A stretch of DNA of 22,092 nt. Source: CAZFUY01 sp964522445 (GTDB taxonomy: Bacteria; Pseudomonadota; Gammaproteobacteria; SZUA-229). The translations under genes and the position numbers were made by a program. Numbering within the stretch: position 1 is the stretch's first letter; each line of letters opens with the position of its first letter. Under the pieces are notes generated by a model that saw nothing but the letters and a program-made list of their open reading frames with translations, was not told where the DNA came from and ran no database searches. Below are positions 1 to 7,452 of the stretch, one piece after another. The stretch lies in assembly GCA_964522445.1 (NCBI GenBank), contig CAZFUY010000049.1, forward strand, positions 1-22,092. The letters are read 5' to 3'.

Positions 1-1
1 G

Positions 2-460
2 TATTCAGTATATTCTGGATGGTCAACCTGCCCAGGCAAAAACTGCATCGGGTATACTTTCCGTGCATCAGGCGCAGGCGGCCAGCACGTTAATAAAACA
101 GATTCTGCTGTGCGCCTTACCCACCTTCCCACAGGCACTGTTGTGGAATGCCAGGACGAACGTTCACAACATAAAAATAAAGCGCGCGCCATGTCATTAT
201 TGCAGGCACGTATTGTTAATGCTGAAAAAGAAAAACTTGATGCAGAACAGGCCGAAACACGCAAGTCATTAGTTGGCAGTGGTGATCGTTCTGAGCGGAT
301 TCGTACTTATAATTTTCCACAGGGGCGAATAACTGACCACCGAATTAATCTAACTCTATATAAGTTAGATGACTTTATGCAGGGCGAACTTAATCAGGTT
401 ATTGAACCCTTAATTAATGAATATCAGGCAGAACAACTTGCTGCACTTTCTGAACTGTGA
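2..460 (+). CDS. prfA: Peptide chain release factor 1 (RF1), C-terminal part, 5' truncated by window edge
   Basis: RF1 reads UAA and UAG stop codons and triggers peptidyl-tRNA hydrolysis on the ribosome. From about position 62 the reading frame matches RF1 closely: RASGAGGQHVNKTDSAV contains the catalytic GGQ loop (the glutamine that PrmC methylates), followed by the ECQDERSQHKNK block and GSGDRSERIRTYNFPQGR, and it ends LAALSEL. The frame stays open to position 2, but the residues encoded before position 62 (about 20) do not resemble the usual RF1 sequence before GGQ, which normally carries a segment like LRIDTFRASG; here it reads NCIGYTFRASG. This could be divergence, a compensated frameshift or low sequence quality near the edge. 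The stop TGA (458-460) overlaps a GTG that was probably the ancestral prmC start. Identity of the 3' part is very secure. Confidence 0.93.
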   Translation, partial: YSVYSGWSTCPGKNCIGYTFRASGAGGQHVNKTDSAVRLTHLPTGTVVECQDERSQHKNKARAMSLLQARIVNAEKEKLDAEQAETRKSLVGSGDRSERIRTYNFPQGRITDHRINLTLYKLDDFMQGELNQVIEPLINEYQAEQLAALSEL

Positions 461-537
461 TCATTTCTGAACTTTTAAAATATATCCAGGGTGTCGGAGT
501 CAAAGTTATTTACTTTTATGCCAGCCTGACACATTAA
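457..537 (+). pseudogene. Vestigial prmC start cut off by element insertion
   Basis: A GTG at 457-459 overlaps the prfA stop. It opens a short frame whose first eight codons read VIISELLK, the same as codons 1-8 of the present prmC apart from the initiator. The frame then runs into the palindromic element and stops at TAA 535-537. This looks like the original, translationally coupled prmC start, left behind when the element inserted. No function is claimed for the 26-codon remnant. Confidence 0.6.
458..480 (+). repeat. Direct repeat, left copy, flanking the palindromic element
   Basis: 23 bp beginning TGATCATT and ending GAACTTTTAAAA. It matches 568-590 at 21 of 23 positions; the only difference is TC versus AG in the middle, and both versions encode Ser in the prmC frame. 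The copies are 110 bp apart and bracket the 71-bp palindrome. Confidence 0.85.
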
Positions 538-560
538 TAATCAACTTTGACTCCGATACC
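490..560 (+). repeat. 71-bp palindromic repeat element, copy 1
   Basis: The left arm at 490-507 (GGTGTCGGAGTCAAAGTT) is inverted at 543-560, with 17 of 18 bases complementary. The 35-bp centre is less conserved. A second copy at 19036-19107 shares the arms and part of the centre (TATG followed by a GCCT/GCTT-ACA stretch). Size and architecture resemble REP/MITE-like palindromes; related-looking arms ending in GGAGTCAAAGTT are, from memory, associated with RAYT/IS200-like transposases, but no transposase is present here. The transcript would fold into a long hairpin between prfA and prmC. Confidence 0.85.
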
Positions 561-566
561 TGAGCC

Positions 567-1400
567 ATGATCATTAGTGAACTTTTAAAAAAATCCTCAT
601 TACAGTTAGAAAAAATATCCGATTCAGCACGGCTGGATGCTGAAGTTTTGCTTTGTTCTGTTTTAGAAAAAAATCGCAGCTACCTGATGACCTGGCCAGA
701 AAGAAAACTAACAGAAAATCAGCTTAAGCAATTTAAAGAATTACTTGATCAACGTTTGCAGGGAAATCCCATTGCACATATTACTGGTCATAGAGAATTC
801 TGGTCACTGGACTTAAAAATAACTAAAGACACTTTAATTCCAAGACCTGAAACTGAATTATTAGTTGAACAGGTTTTACAACAATTCCCCATAACAACAA
901 AAAAATCTTTACTCGATCTTGGCACAGGCAGCGGCGCTATTGCACTTGCCATTGCATCTGAACGACCTCAGTGGAAAATAACAGCAACAGATCAATCCAC
1001 ATCGACCTTAAATATCGCACATGAAAATTCTCAACACTTAAAAATAACAAATATAGAATTTAAACAGGGCAACTGGTTTCAGGCTGTTTCCAATAAGAAA
1101 TTTGATATTATTGTCAGCAATCCACCCTACATAGTAAATACAGATCCACATCTAAAGTCAGGCGATGTCAGCTTTGAACCTCTCTCTGCATTAGCTTCTG
1201 GCATTGACGGGCTGGATGATATTAATAAAATTGTCACTCAGGCTAAACAGCATCTTAATGCGGGTGGTTTTCTTATTATTGAACACGGTTATGATCAACA
1301 ATCTGCCGTTAATAAAATTTTTCAGAAAGCAGGCTTTAATAAAATCACTCAAACTCAGGATCTATCAAACACCCCTCGTAATACATCTGGTTTTTTATAA
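567..1400 (+). CDS. prmC: Peptide chain release factor N5-glutamine methyltransferase PrmC/HemK
   Basis: SAM-dependent methylation of the GGQ glutamine in RF1 and RF2, in the cytoplasm. The protein has 277 residues, the usual family length. An N-terminal helical domain (about 1-85) binds the release factor. The Rossmann methyltransferase domain carries motif I as LDLGTGSGAIAL (about 116-127) and the catalytic NPPY at 185-188, which binds the target amide. The C-terminus NTPRNTSGFL fits the family. The gene order prfA-prmC is classical. The ATG at 567 is chosen because the family's N-terminus starts here, but the sequence just upstream is the palindrome's right arm and contains no good Shine-Dalgarno. 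An earlier GTG start overlapping prfA seems to have been displaced, so translation may now be weaker or initiated differently. Confidence 0.96.
   Translation: MIISELLKKSSLQLEKISDSARLDAEVLLCSVLEKNRSYLMTWPERKLTENQLKQFKELLDQRLQGNPIAHITGHREFWSLDLKITKDTLIPRPETELLVEQVLQQFPITTKKSLLDLGTGSGAIALAIASERPQWKITATDQSTSTLNIAHENSQHLKITNIEFKQGNWFQAVSNKKFDIIVSNPPYIVNTDPHLKSGDVSFEPLSALASGIDGLDDINKIVTQAKQHLNAGGFLIIEHGYDQQSAVNKIFQKAGFNKITQTQDLSNTPRNTSGFL
568..590 (+). repeat. Direct repeat, right copy, inside the prmC start
   Basis: Second copy of the 458-480 repeat (21 of 23 identical). It covers codons 1-8 of prmC. Its position right after the element's right flank suggests duplication during insertion or a slipped-strand event. 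Confidence 0.85.
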
Positions 1401-1457
1401 TTATTTATCAGCACTTAATCTTTGTTTATAAGCGATCACTTAATAACAAAAAAACAC

Positions 1458-1471
1458 TTGATATATCTCAA
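1458..1471 (+). promoter_or_regulatory. FNR/ANR-like box upstream of 1493 gene
   Basis: TTGAT-ATAT-CTCAA matches the FNR-type consensus TTGAT-N4-ATCAA at 9 of 10 defined positions. Its centre is only about 28 bp before the ATG at 1493, so it is badly placed for class II activation unless the real start lies further downstream; repression would be possible. One isolated site in AT-rich DNA can arise by chance. Confidence 0.3.
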
Positions 1472-1492
1472 TTTTTGACCTAGTTTAGAGTC

Positions 1493-1897
1493 ATGAAGCA
1501 AATAGAAGATCTTATCAAAAGAAGGGAAATACGGTTCTGCCATTTGCACCCTGATCCTGATCAGGCCAGAAGCGTATTATTACTCCTGAGTGATGCTGAA
1601 GGCATCACCGATATTCAGTTTATTGATGAGCTGTGCCTGTCTGTTAGTTATGATGTTCGCATACTCACTTTACAGGCCATTGAAGATATTTTAATGCGAC
1701 TCGGCTACCACCTCGATAACCGCCTGCTTATTCGTATGAAACGCGCTTTATATGCCTACTCTGAAGAAACGCAGAGAGATAATCTGGGATGCTCAACAGA
1801 AGCCGACAACCACACAACGGTATTTGTTAAGCGCTACAGTAGCAATCACCACGGCTGCAGAGATAAACGCCCAGAACACTGGCGAAAATATCTTTAA
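1493..1897 (+). CDS. Conserved-looking small protein of unknown function
   Basis: 134 residues, soluble, with no signal peptide or membrane segment. I do not recognise a named family. The middle part (about 45-95: CLSVSYDVRILTLQAIEDIL followed by LGYHLDNRLL) alternates beta-like and amphipathic helical stretches, reminiscent of the ferredoxin-like HMA fold, but it lacks the CXXC metal motif. The C-terminal tail (about 110-134) is rich in His, Arg and Lys (SNHHGCRDKRPEHWRKY) and could bind nucleic acid or metal; this is a guess. It lies 34 bp upstream of the moeB-like gene in the same direction and may be cotranscribed with it. Codon usage looks like its neighbours, and the single long frame between recognised genes supports it being real. 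Confidence 0.7.
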   Translation: MKQIEDLIKRREIRFCHLHPDPDQARSVLLLLSDAEGITDIQFIDELCLSVSYDVRILTLQAIEDILMRLGYHLDNRLLIRMKRALYAYSEETQRDNLGCSTEADNHTTVFVKRYSSNHHGCRDKRPEHWRKYL

Positions 1898-1931
1898 ATC
1901 ATAGCCGCCCTGCTGTTAGTATTCATCCTCT

Positions 1932-2690
1932 ATGAATGATGAACAACTCCTGCGTTACAGCCGACAAATTCTTCTTCCTCAATTTGATATTGAAGGCCAG
2001 CAAAAACTACTCGATGCGCATGTATTAATTATTGGTCTGGGTGGACTGGGATCACCTGTTGCCATGTATCTTGCATCAGCGGGCATAGGCGAACTCACTC
2101 TGGTTGATTTTGATAAAGTTGAACTTTCAAATCTACAGCGACAAATCATTCACCGCACAAAAAATATAAACCAGCCAAAAGTAGAATCTGCCAGAGAAAA
2201 CTTATTGCAGTTAAATCCCGAAATAAAAATCAACTGCATAAATAAAAAACTGGATGAGGCTCAGCTCAATGAACTGGTAAGTGATGTTTCTGTCATTGTT
2301 GATGCAACAGATAATTTTGAAATACGTTTTGCTATCAATAAAGCCTGTGTAGAAAATAGAAAACCACTGGTATCTGGTGCGGCTATTCGCATGGAAGGTC
2401 AGGTCAGTGTTTTTGATATGAGCAAAGATGATAGCCCCTGTTACCGTTGCCTGTATGATGAAAATGGCGGCGTTGCAGAAACATGCAGTGAGAATGGGGT
2501 GCTTGCACCAATGGTGGGAATTATAGGCAGTATTCAGGCCATGGAAACCATTAAACTTATTTCAGGCGTTGGCGAAACTTTAACAGGAAAACTATTAATA
2601 ACCGACAGCATGTACCAGGAATGGCGTAGTATGAAATTAAAGAAAGATCCCTGCTGCCCTGTATGTGGAACTAACAAGCATAAAAAATGA
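1932..2690 (+). CDS. moeB: MoeB/ThiF/HesA-type E1-like adenylyltransferase
   Basis: It uses ATP to adenylate the C-terminal Gly-Gly of a ubiquitin-like sulfur carrier (MoaD, ThiS or CysO type) so that sulfur can be loaded. At 252 residues it matches MoeB length. Visible features are the nucleotide-binding loop GLGGLGSP (35-42), the acidic VDFDKVELSNLQRQ block (58-71), two zinc-binding pairs C170-X2-C173 (CYRC) and C242-X2-C245 (CPVC), and Cys185 in ETCSENGVLAPMVG, the position of the family's conserved cysteine. The stop overlaps the JAMM peptidase start (ATGA), so the two are translationally coupled. MoeB, ThiF and CysO-activating enzymes cannot be separated from sequence alone; moeB is the closest by length and motifs. 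No carrier protein gene is visible in the window. Confidence 0.9.
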   Translation: MNDEQLLRYSRQILLPQFDIEGQQKLLDAHVLIIGLGGLGSPVAMYLASAGIGELTLVDFDKVELSNLQRQIIHRTKNINQPKVESARENLLQLNPEIKINCINKKLDEAQLNELVSDVSVIVDATDNFEIRFAINKACVENRKPLVSGAAIRMEGQVSVFDMSKDDSPCYRCLYDENGGVAETCSENGVLAPMVGIIGSIQAMETIKLISGVGETLTGKLLITDSMYQEWRSMKLKKDPCCPVCGTNKHKK

Positions 2691-3094
2691 AAAGCATATC
2701 CCTGCCGCGACATATCGCAAATAGATTACTCACTATTGCTCAAAGCAATCCCGAAACAGAAATTTGTGGATTAATAGGCGCTGTTAACGGCCTGCCCAAA
2801 ACAGTTTATTCTGTAGAAAATATTGCTCAGGACAAGCTGCATTTATTTGAAATGAACCCTGGCAGACAAATTGATGCCATGAAACAAATGCGCAATAAAG
2901 GAGAATCACTGTTTGCAATTTTTCACTCTCACCCTGACGCACCAGCAGAACCCTCTGAAACAGATTTACAGCAGGCAAGCTACCCTGAAGCACTTTATTT
3001 AATTATTTCATTAAACACTACAGGCGTAATTGAAATGAAAGGATTTTATTTAACCGATAAAAAAATAATTAATACAGAGCTTGTATATAGCTAA
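2687..3094 (+). CDS. JAMM/MPN+ zinc metallopeptidase (M67 family, Mec-like)
   Basis: A 135-residue single-domain JAMM protease. The motif is complete: Glu25 in ETEICGLI, then HSHP (His80, His82), Pro89-Ser90 and Asp93 in PAEPSETD. Small bacterial members trim residues from the C-terminus of ubiquitin-like sulfur carriers or release cysteine made on them (Mec with CysO in mycobacteria; the QbsD type). Its 4-bp overlap with the moeB-like E1 gene is the classical E1/JAMM pairing and implies joint action on the same carrier. There is no signal peptide, so it is cytoplasmic. The exact substrate cannot be read from the sequence. Confidence 0.9.
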   Translation: MKSISLPRHIANRLLTIAQSNPETEICGLIGAVNGLPKTVYSVENIAQDKLHLFEMNPGRQIDAMKQMRNKGESLFAIFHSHPDAPAEPSETDLQQASYPEALYLIISLNTTGVIEMKGFYLTDKKIINTELVYS

Positions 3095-3448
3095 TTGGTA
3101 TTAGTAAAAAATAATTAAAAAACAAATCTCCAACTATAAAAATAAAAGATCTGCAAAACTCAGAAGAATTGACTATAAGTAAACTAGACAGCGCCCTTTA
3201 AATCTGCCGTTGTCACTAAATATTGCTGAACTAATTGCAGCCTTTAAAATAATAATACTGAATTTCATCAGTCTATAACTCCCCCTTTCCACCCAGGGTT
3301 CCTGACTGAGTTTGGCTATTTATTTAGCCTATAACTTAAATTTTCAGTAACACCTTTACAATTTAGAACAACTATCTTAACTAAGTCTGAACGGATACAT
3401 GACTATTGAAATGATAAACAAGATAAACCATTTTAGAGAAAAACAGTT
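3095..3448. other. 354-bp intergenic region before the chemotaxis gene
   Basis: An AT-rich spacer without a convincing ORF or RNA gene. It contains a weak 5-bp hairpin (GGCTA at 3314-3318 with TAGCC at 3325-3329) and a short pyrimidine-rich tract near 3282-3296. I found no strong sigma70 or FliA-type promoter and no riboswitch core that I recognise. The MCP promoter is presumably here. Confidence 0.5.
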
Positions 3449-5065
3449 ATGCATCCATATAAAAACTTAAGTCTAAGAATGCGATTCACCCTGTTATCAG
3501 GTTTATTAGCAGCCATTGTTATTATTGGAAATGGCCTGCTTATTTCAGGTAACTCAACAATTACTGAGCAATCTACACGGCTGGCTGAATATGAGATTCC
3601 TCTGGCTGAAAAAGCCTACAAATTAAAACTGGCAGTAGTGCAGGTACAGCAATGGTTAACCGACATCAGTGCTACCCGGGCACAGGATGGCTTAAATGAT
3701 GGTTTTGATCAGGCTGAAGAGCATGCTCAAAAATTTAGATTATTAATTAGTGAACTACAGACACTGGATAGTGGGCACACTGAAGATTATCAGAACATGC
3801 TACCCATTTTTGATACCTATTATCAGACAGGAAAGAAAATGGCTCAGGCGTATATTGATAAAGGGCCTGCAGCTGGCAACCAGATGATGTCTCAGTTCGA
3901 TGAAGCAGCAGAGAAGATGACTGTAGTAGTGGAAGGCTTTCTCCACCGATCAGAAGAAGGACACAAAGCAGCACTATTAGTCCAGCAGGACATGACTAAC
4001 ACAGCAGGGATACTACTTATTTCCACTGCTTTGCTTATTATATCTGGCCTTGGCCTGCTTTATTTTAATATGTCTCGTGCTCTGGCTCTCCTGCCCAGAG
4101 TAGTTGATGAGTTACAACAAATAGCCAATGGAGATCTAACTTCATCTTTCGAAATAAATCGCCACGATGAGATCGGCGAGCTAGTGCATGCTCTACAAAC
4201 AATGCGTCAAAAATTACTAAATATGCTCTCTCAAATTTCAGCAACAACAGCACAGTTATCCACAGCTTCAGAAGAAATGTCGGCGGTAACAACTCAGACC
4301 AGTGTCATTATTCAGCAACAGCAAACAGAAACTGAACAGGTCGCCACTGCAATGAATGAAATGACGGCTACCGTGCAGGAAGTGGCAAGCAATATCAGCA
4401 ACACGGCCAATGCCACAAACGAGGCAAATGATCATACAGAAAATGGTAGCAAAGTTGTTATACAGGCCGTTGAACAAATTAACAAACTGGCTGAACAGAT
4501 TGAACATGCATCACAAACTATCCACCAATTAGAACAGTATAGTGAAGATATTAGTTCAGTCATGGATGTAATCAAAAGCATTGCTGAACAAACCAATCTA
4601 CTTGCATTAAATGCAGCTATTGAAGCAGCACGTGCTGGAGAACAGGGTCGAGGCTTTGCAGTAGTTGCAGATGAAGTGCGTACTTTGGCCGGACGCACAC
4701 AGACATCCACTGAAGAAATCAATCAAATGATTGATAAACTCCAGGCAGGATCCCGGCAGGCGGTAGACGTAATGGAACAGAGCCGCGAACAGGCTCACAC
4801 CGCCGTTAAACACGCAACTGAATCAGGCAATGCTTTTTCAATTATAACGGAAGCCGTCTCACGAATTAATGATATGAATGTACAGATTTCCAGTGCAGCA
4901 GAACAACAGGGAGCCGTATCTGAAGAGATCAATAAAAACATCGTAAGAATTAGTGATATGGCCAGCCAAACTGCCAGTGGTGCAGAGCAGACATCTACTG
5001 CAAGTAATGACCTGGCTCGTATGGCAACAGAGCTGCGCGGGTTAGTAGAACAGTTTAGTGTTTAA
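3449..5065 (+). CDS. Methyl-accepting chemotaxis protein
   Basis: A 538-residue transmembrane chemoreceptor feeding CheA/CheW. It has a first membrane segment at about 12-33, a periplasmic helical sensor at about 34-185 (four-helix-bundle type by length), a second membrane segment at about 186-206, HAMP at about 208-262, and a long cytoplasmic coiled coil. The conserved signalling tip is at about 379-413 (EQTNLLALNAAIEAARAGEQ onward). Gln/Glu-rich heptads on both sides are likely methylation sites. It ends without a CheR/CheB-tethering pentapeptide of the NWETF type. No ligand can be inferred. It sits just upstream of a porin and a tetraheme cytochrome, which may be coincidence or may point to redox/energy taxis. 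Transcription appears independent, with 354 bp upstream. Confidence 0.95.
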   Translation: MHPYKNLSLRMRFTLLSGLLAAIVIIGNGLLISGNSTITEQSTRLAEYEIPLAEKAYKLKLAVVQVQQWLTDISATRAQDGLNDGFDQAEEHAQKFRLLISELQTLDSGHTEDYQNMLPIFDTYYQTGKKMAQAYIDKGPAAGNQMMSQFDEAAEKMTVVVEGFLHRSEEGHKAALLVQQDMTNTAGILLISTALLIISGLGLLYFNMSRALALLPRVVDELQQIANGDLTSSFEINRHDEIGELVHALQTMRQKLLNMLSQISATTAQLSTASEEMSAVTTQTSVIIQQQQTETEQVATAMNEMTATVQEVASNISNTANATNEANDHTENGSKVVIQAVEQINKLAEQIEHASQTIHQLEQYSEDISSVMDVIKSIAEQTNLLALNAAIEAARAGEQGRGFAVVADEVRTLAGRTQTSTEEINQMIDKLQAGSRQAVDVMEQSREQAHTAVKHATESGNAFSIITEAVSRINDMNVQISSAAEQQGAVSEEINKNIVRISDMASQTASGAEQTSTASNDLARMATELRGLVEQFSV

Positions 5066-5130
5066 AAATTGTCTGTTAAATAGAACACTCTTTGGCAAAA
5101 AAATTAATATGATCATAATTTAGAATATAA

Positions 5131-6342
5131 ATGAAATTTTATCCGTATTTAAAACATCAGATTATTTCAGCTCAGTTATTTTCTTTAGCATTAATCAGTC
5201 TGCCTGTATGCAGCAATGCTAACGAGCAACAACCTCAGCATATTTCAAATACCGAATTACGCCACCAGATAAGTCAGCAAAATACAGCGATTGAAAAACT
5301 AAAACAGCAGCTAAATAAAATTAGCCAGAAAACTGAACAGCTAGAGGAAAAACAATCATTAAATCTTTCCGGTTTTTTTGATGTCACCGCACATACCACC
5401 AACAATAGCGAACATCCTTTTGACCTGGGTAGCTTTGAACTGGATATGCAATTTGATCCTGCCAGCTATATTTCTGTAAGCTCCGCCCTGGTTTGGGATG
5501 GTGACACCGCAGCTGTTGCTGTTGCCCTGCTTGATTACCATTCCTTTGATCATAATGTTCCAGCAAGGGGTTATATTTTTAGTGAACCGGGTTATCACCT
5601 CCAGTTTGGTCGCTTTGATATACCTTTTGGTATTGATTATGAATTTTTTGCCGCACCTGACCGCCCCAATATTACCGCACCATTAACCACCAATAGAATC
5701 CAGAATGGCGGCTTAAACGGGGATGGCATTCGTGTTTATGGCAACTGGTTAAAACTGGATTATGCCGTATACCTAACCAACTCATTATTTGAAAGTACCG
5801 GCAGCAGTCTGGGCACTCGTATAGGCATTCATCCAGGTAAAGACCCTTACCGGGTTCACCAGCATGCTTCTGTCTCTGATTTTTCTATTGGTCTGTCCTA
5901 TTTACAGGACAGAGACGGCGAAGAAAATATTCGCAATACACTAACCGCTATCGATGCTCGCTGGCATTTCAGTATGATGGAAATAAGCCTTGAAAGTATT
6001 TGTCTGGATAATCCAGTACAGATTGTTTTACCCAATAATTCACTGGCAGGCAAGGCAAGTGAATGTGGAAATAATTTAACCCTGTTACTGGATTACAAAC
6101 CTGTCTCAATTTTTGTGGGATATGGAAAATGGACGCCTGATTACACAGCAGTACTTGATGCAACAGACAACAACAATAGTTATGCCGTTAGCAAACTCAA
6201 ACGCTTCACCCTTGGGGCGCGCTATGTTTTTGATGATTACTTAAAAATAAAACTGGAATATTACACGCACATGAACACAGAAACTGAAGAGCCTGATTTT
6301 GAAAAAAGAAGATTAACTTTTCAGATGGTTGCCAGCTTTTAA
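5131..6342 (+). CDS. Porin-like outer-membrane beta-barrel protein
   Basis: 403 residues. The signal peptide occupies about 1-30 (hydrophobic core SAQLFSLALISLPV, cleavage near SNA/NEQ). Next comes a short coiled coil at about 41-76 (RHQISQQNTAIEKLKQQLNK), then a long stretch of alternating aromatic/polar beta strands starting LNLSGFFDVTAH and ending with the terminal Phe typical of BAM-assembled barrels (QMVASF). The layout of coiled coil plus barrel resembles phosphate-selective or trimeric porins, but I cannot assign a substrate. The next gene, 18 bp downstream, is a tetraheme cytochrome, so the pair could be functionally linked. No multiheme motifs are present, so it is not itself a cytochrome. 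Confidence 0.8.
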   Translation: MKFYPYLKHQIISAQLFSLALISLPVCSNANEQQPQHISNTELRHQISQQNTAIEKLKQQLNKISQKTEQLEEKQSLNLSGFFDVTAHTTNNSEHPFDLGSFELDMQFDPASYISVSSALVWDGDTAAVAVALLDYHSFDHNVPARGYIFSEPGYHLQFGRFDIPFGIDYEFFAAPDRPNITAPLTTNRIQNGGLNGDGIRVYGNWLKLDYAVYLTNSLFESTGSSLGTRIGIHPGKDPYRVHQHASVSDFSIGLSYLQDRDGEENIRNTLTAIDARWHFSMMEISLESICLDNPVQIVLPNNSLAGKASECGNNLTLLLDYKPVSIFVGYGKWTPDYTAVLDATDNNNSYAVSKLKRFTLGARYVFDDYLKIKLEYYTHMNTETEEPDFEKRRLTFQMVASF

Positions 6343-6360
6343 ACAGGCCCCATTATATCT

Positions 6361-6882
6361 ATGCACAAAAGTAGCCACACTCATTTTTATAAACTCAGAC
6401 TCATGACCATAGTAATGGGCATGCTAATATTTATTTTAAATAATAATAGTCTGGCCGCTGACTTCAATCCTCACACTATCAGCAAAAATCTCGACACCAG
6501 CCACCCTGCCTGTCTCCAGTGTCATAAAAAAACACCTGATTTATTAACGGGCGTTAGCAGCCAGCACACTATTCCAGACATGAATAATTTTATACACGAT
6601 GAAACACGCATGTGTACAGATTGTCACGGTGATAACAATGCAGGCCATATTGTTGGTGTCTCTCCTGAATACAGTGTTCCTGCTGACCTGCCATTAAATC
6701 ATAACAACCAGGTTACCTGCCTTACCTGCCACTATACCCATGGCGAGTTAAGTACAGACAAACCAATGGCTAGCAGCAGTTTACTGGATCTATTTTTTAA
6801 CCGCGAACGTTTATATAAAAGTTATATTCTGAGAAGAAACAATGCAGATGGCGACCTGTGTCTTGCATGCCATACTTATTAA
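6361..6882 (+). CDS. Periplasmic tetraheme cytochrome c
   Basis: 173 residues with four CXXCH heme-attachment motifs at 51-55 (CLQCH), 85-89 (CTDCH), 120-124 (CLTCH) and 167-171 (CLACH). A signal peptide lies around residues 12-33, ending SLAADF; the extra N-terminal residues make an internal start at Met15 or Met19 possible. Several additional histidines (positions 69, 79, 96, 114, 127) could be distal ligands for bis-His coordination. It is likely a small electron carrier in the periplasm. It lies between the porin gene and a HAMP-domain membrane protein with gaps of 18 and 12 bp, so the three are probably one operon. I cannot place it in a named tetraheme family. Confidence 0.88.
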   Translation: MHKSSHTHFYKLRLMTIVMGMLIFILNNNSLAADFNPHTISKNLDTSHPACLQCHKKTPDLLTGVSSQHTIPDMNNFIHDETRMCTDCHGDNNAGHIVGVSPEYSVPADLPLNHNNQVTCLTCHYTHGELSTDKPMASSSLLDLFFNRERLYKSYILRRNNADGDLCLACHTY

Positions 6883-6894
6883 GAGCATAGAACC

Positions 6895-7449
6895 ATGAAA
6901 CAGACAAATAAAAAAAGACAAACTATATATATCCAGCGTGATTTTCAGCGAAAATCTATGCTCGTTGTTATTGGCATAATTGCAGCATCGGGTCTATTTT
7001 CAGCCGCTTTGTTATATATGCTTTTATCCAGTGAATTAAGCTCTGAACTTCAACTGGCTCACAGTCAGATAAAAAATACCTGGGAACGACTTGCGCCAGC
7101 CGTTATTTTTGGCAATCTAATTACCGTGGTTATTACCAGCATTGCTGCTGCTATTGCAGTACTTTATCAAAGTCATAAAATCGCCGGCCCTCTCTATCGA
7201 CTGCAAAAAGTATGTGAAGAAGTTGTCAGCGGAAATCTGAACCCCATAACATCTTTACGCAAAGCAGATCAGTTAACTGCATTAGCCAATGCATTTGAGT
7301 TAATGATTGACTGTTTACGAAAAAAAGATTCTACACAGCAGGAAAATATTTCACAGGCGCTGGATACTCTGCAACAGCTTAAACAGGAAAACAGCAATAA
7401 AGAATTGATTGAAAATCTTGAAAATTACCTGAATGATTTAAAAAATTAA
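6895..7449 (+). CDS. Two-TM HAMP-domain membrane protein without effector domain
   Basis: 184 residues. The N-terminus is basic, with membrane segments at about 22-44 and 67-91 separated by a short periplasmic loop. The HAMP-like region at about 92-145 opens with SHKIAGPLYRLQKV, a sequence typical of HAMP proteins found near multiheme cytochromes. The rest is a glutamine/lysine-rich coiled coil with no kinase, cyclase or MCP signalling domain, so any output would have to come through a partner. It follows the tetraheme cytochrome by 12 bp. It may be a truncated sensor or a membrane adaptor; its function is unknown. Confidence 0.8.
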   Translation: MKQTNKKRQTIYIQRDFQRKSMLVVIGIIAASGLFSAALLYMLLSSELSSELQLAHSQIKNTWERLAPAVIFGNLITVVITSIAAAIAVLYQSHKIAGPLYRLQKVCEEVVSGNLNPITSLRKADQLTALANAFELMIDCLRKKDSTQQENISQALDTLQQLKQENSNKELIENLENYLNDLKN

Positions 7450-7452
7450 AAA

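Noticed and set aside
3314..3329. GGCTA/TAGCC hairpin as a terminator or riboswitch part
   Set aside because: The 5-bp stem lacks a U tract and no surrounding conserved core was recognised.
4065..4813. Several open frames on the minus strand inside the chemotaxis gene
   Set aside because: They are antisense to a strongly conserved MCP signalling domain, have low-complexity Ser/Cys/Leu composition and no start context; they are shadows.
5092..5119. TTGGCA-16 bp-CATAAT promoter-like pair before the porin gene
   Set aside because: The -10 box would leave only about 5 nt before the ATG and there is no supporting feature; probably chance in AT-rich DNA.
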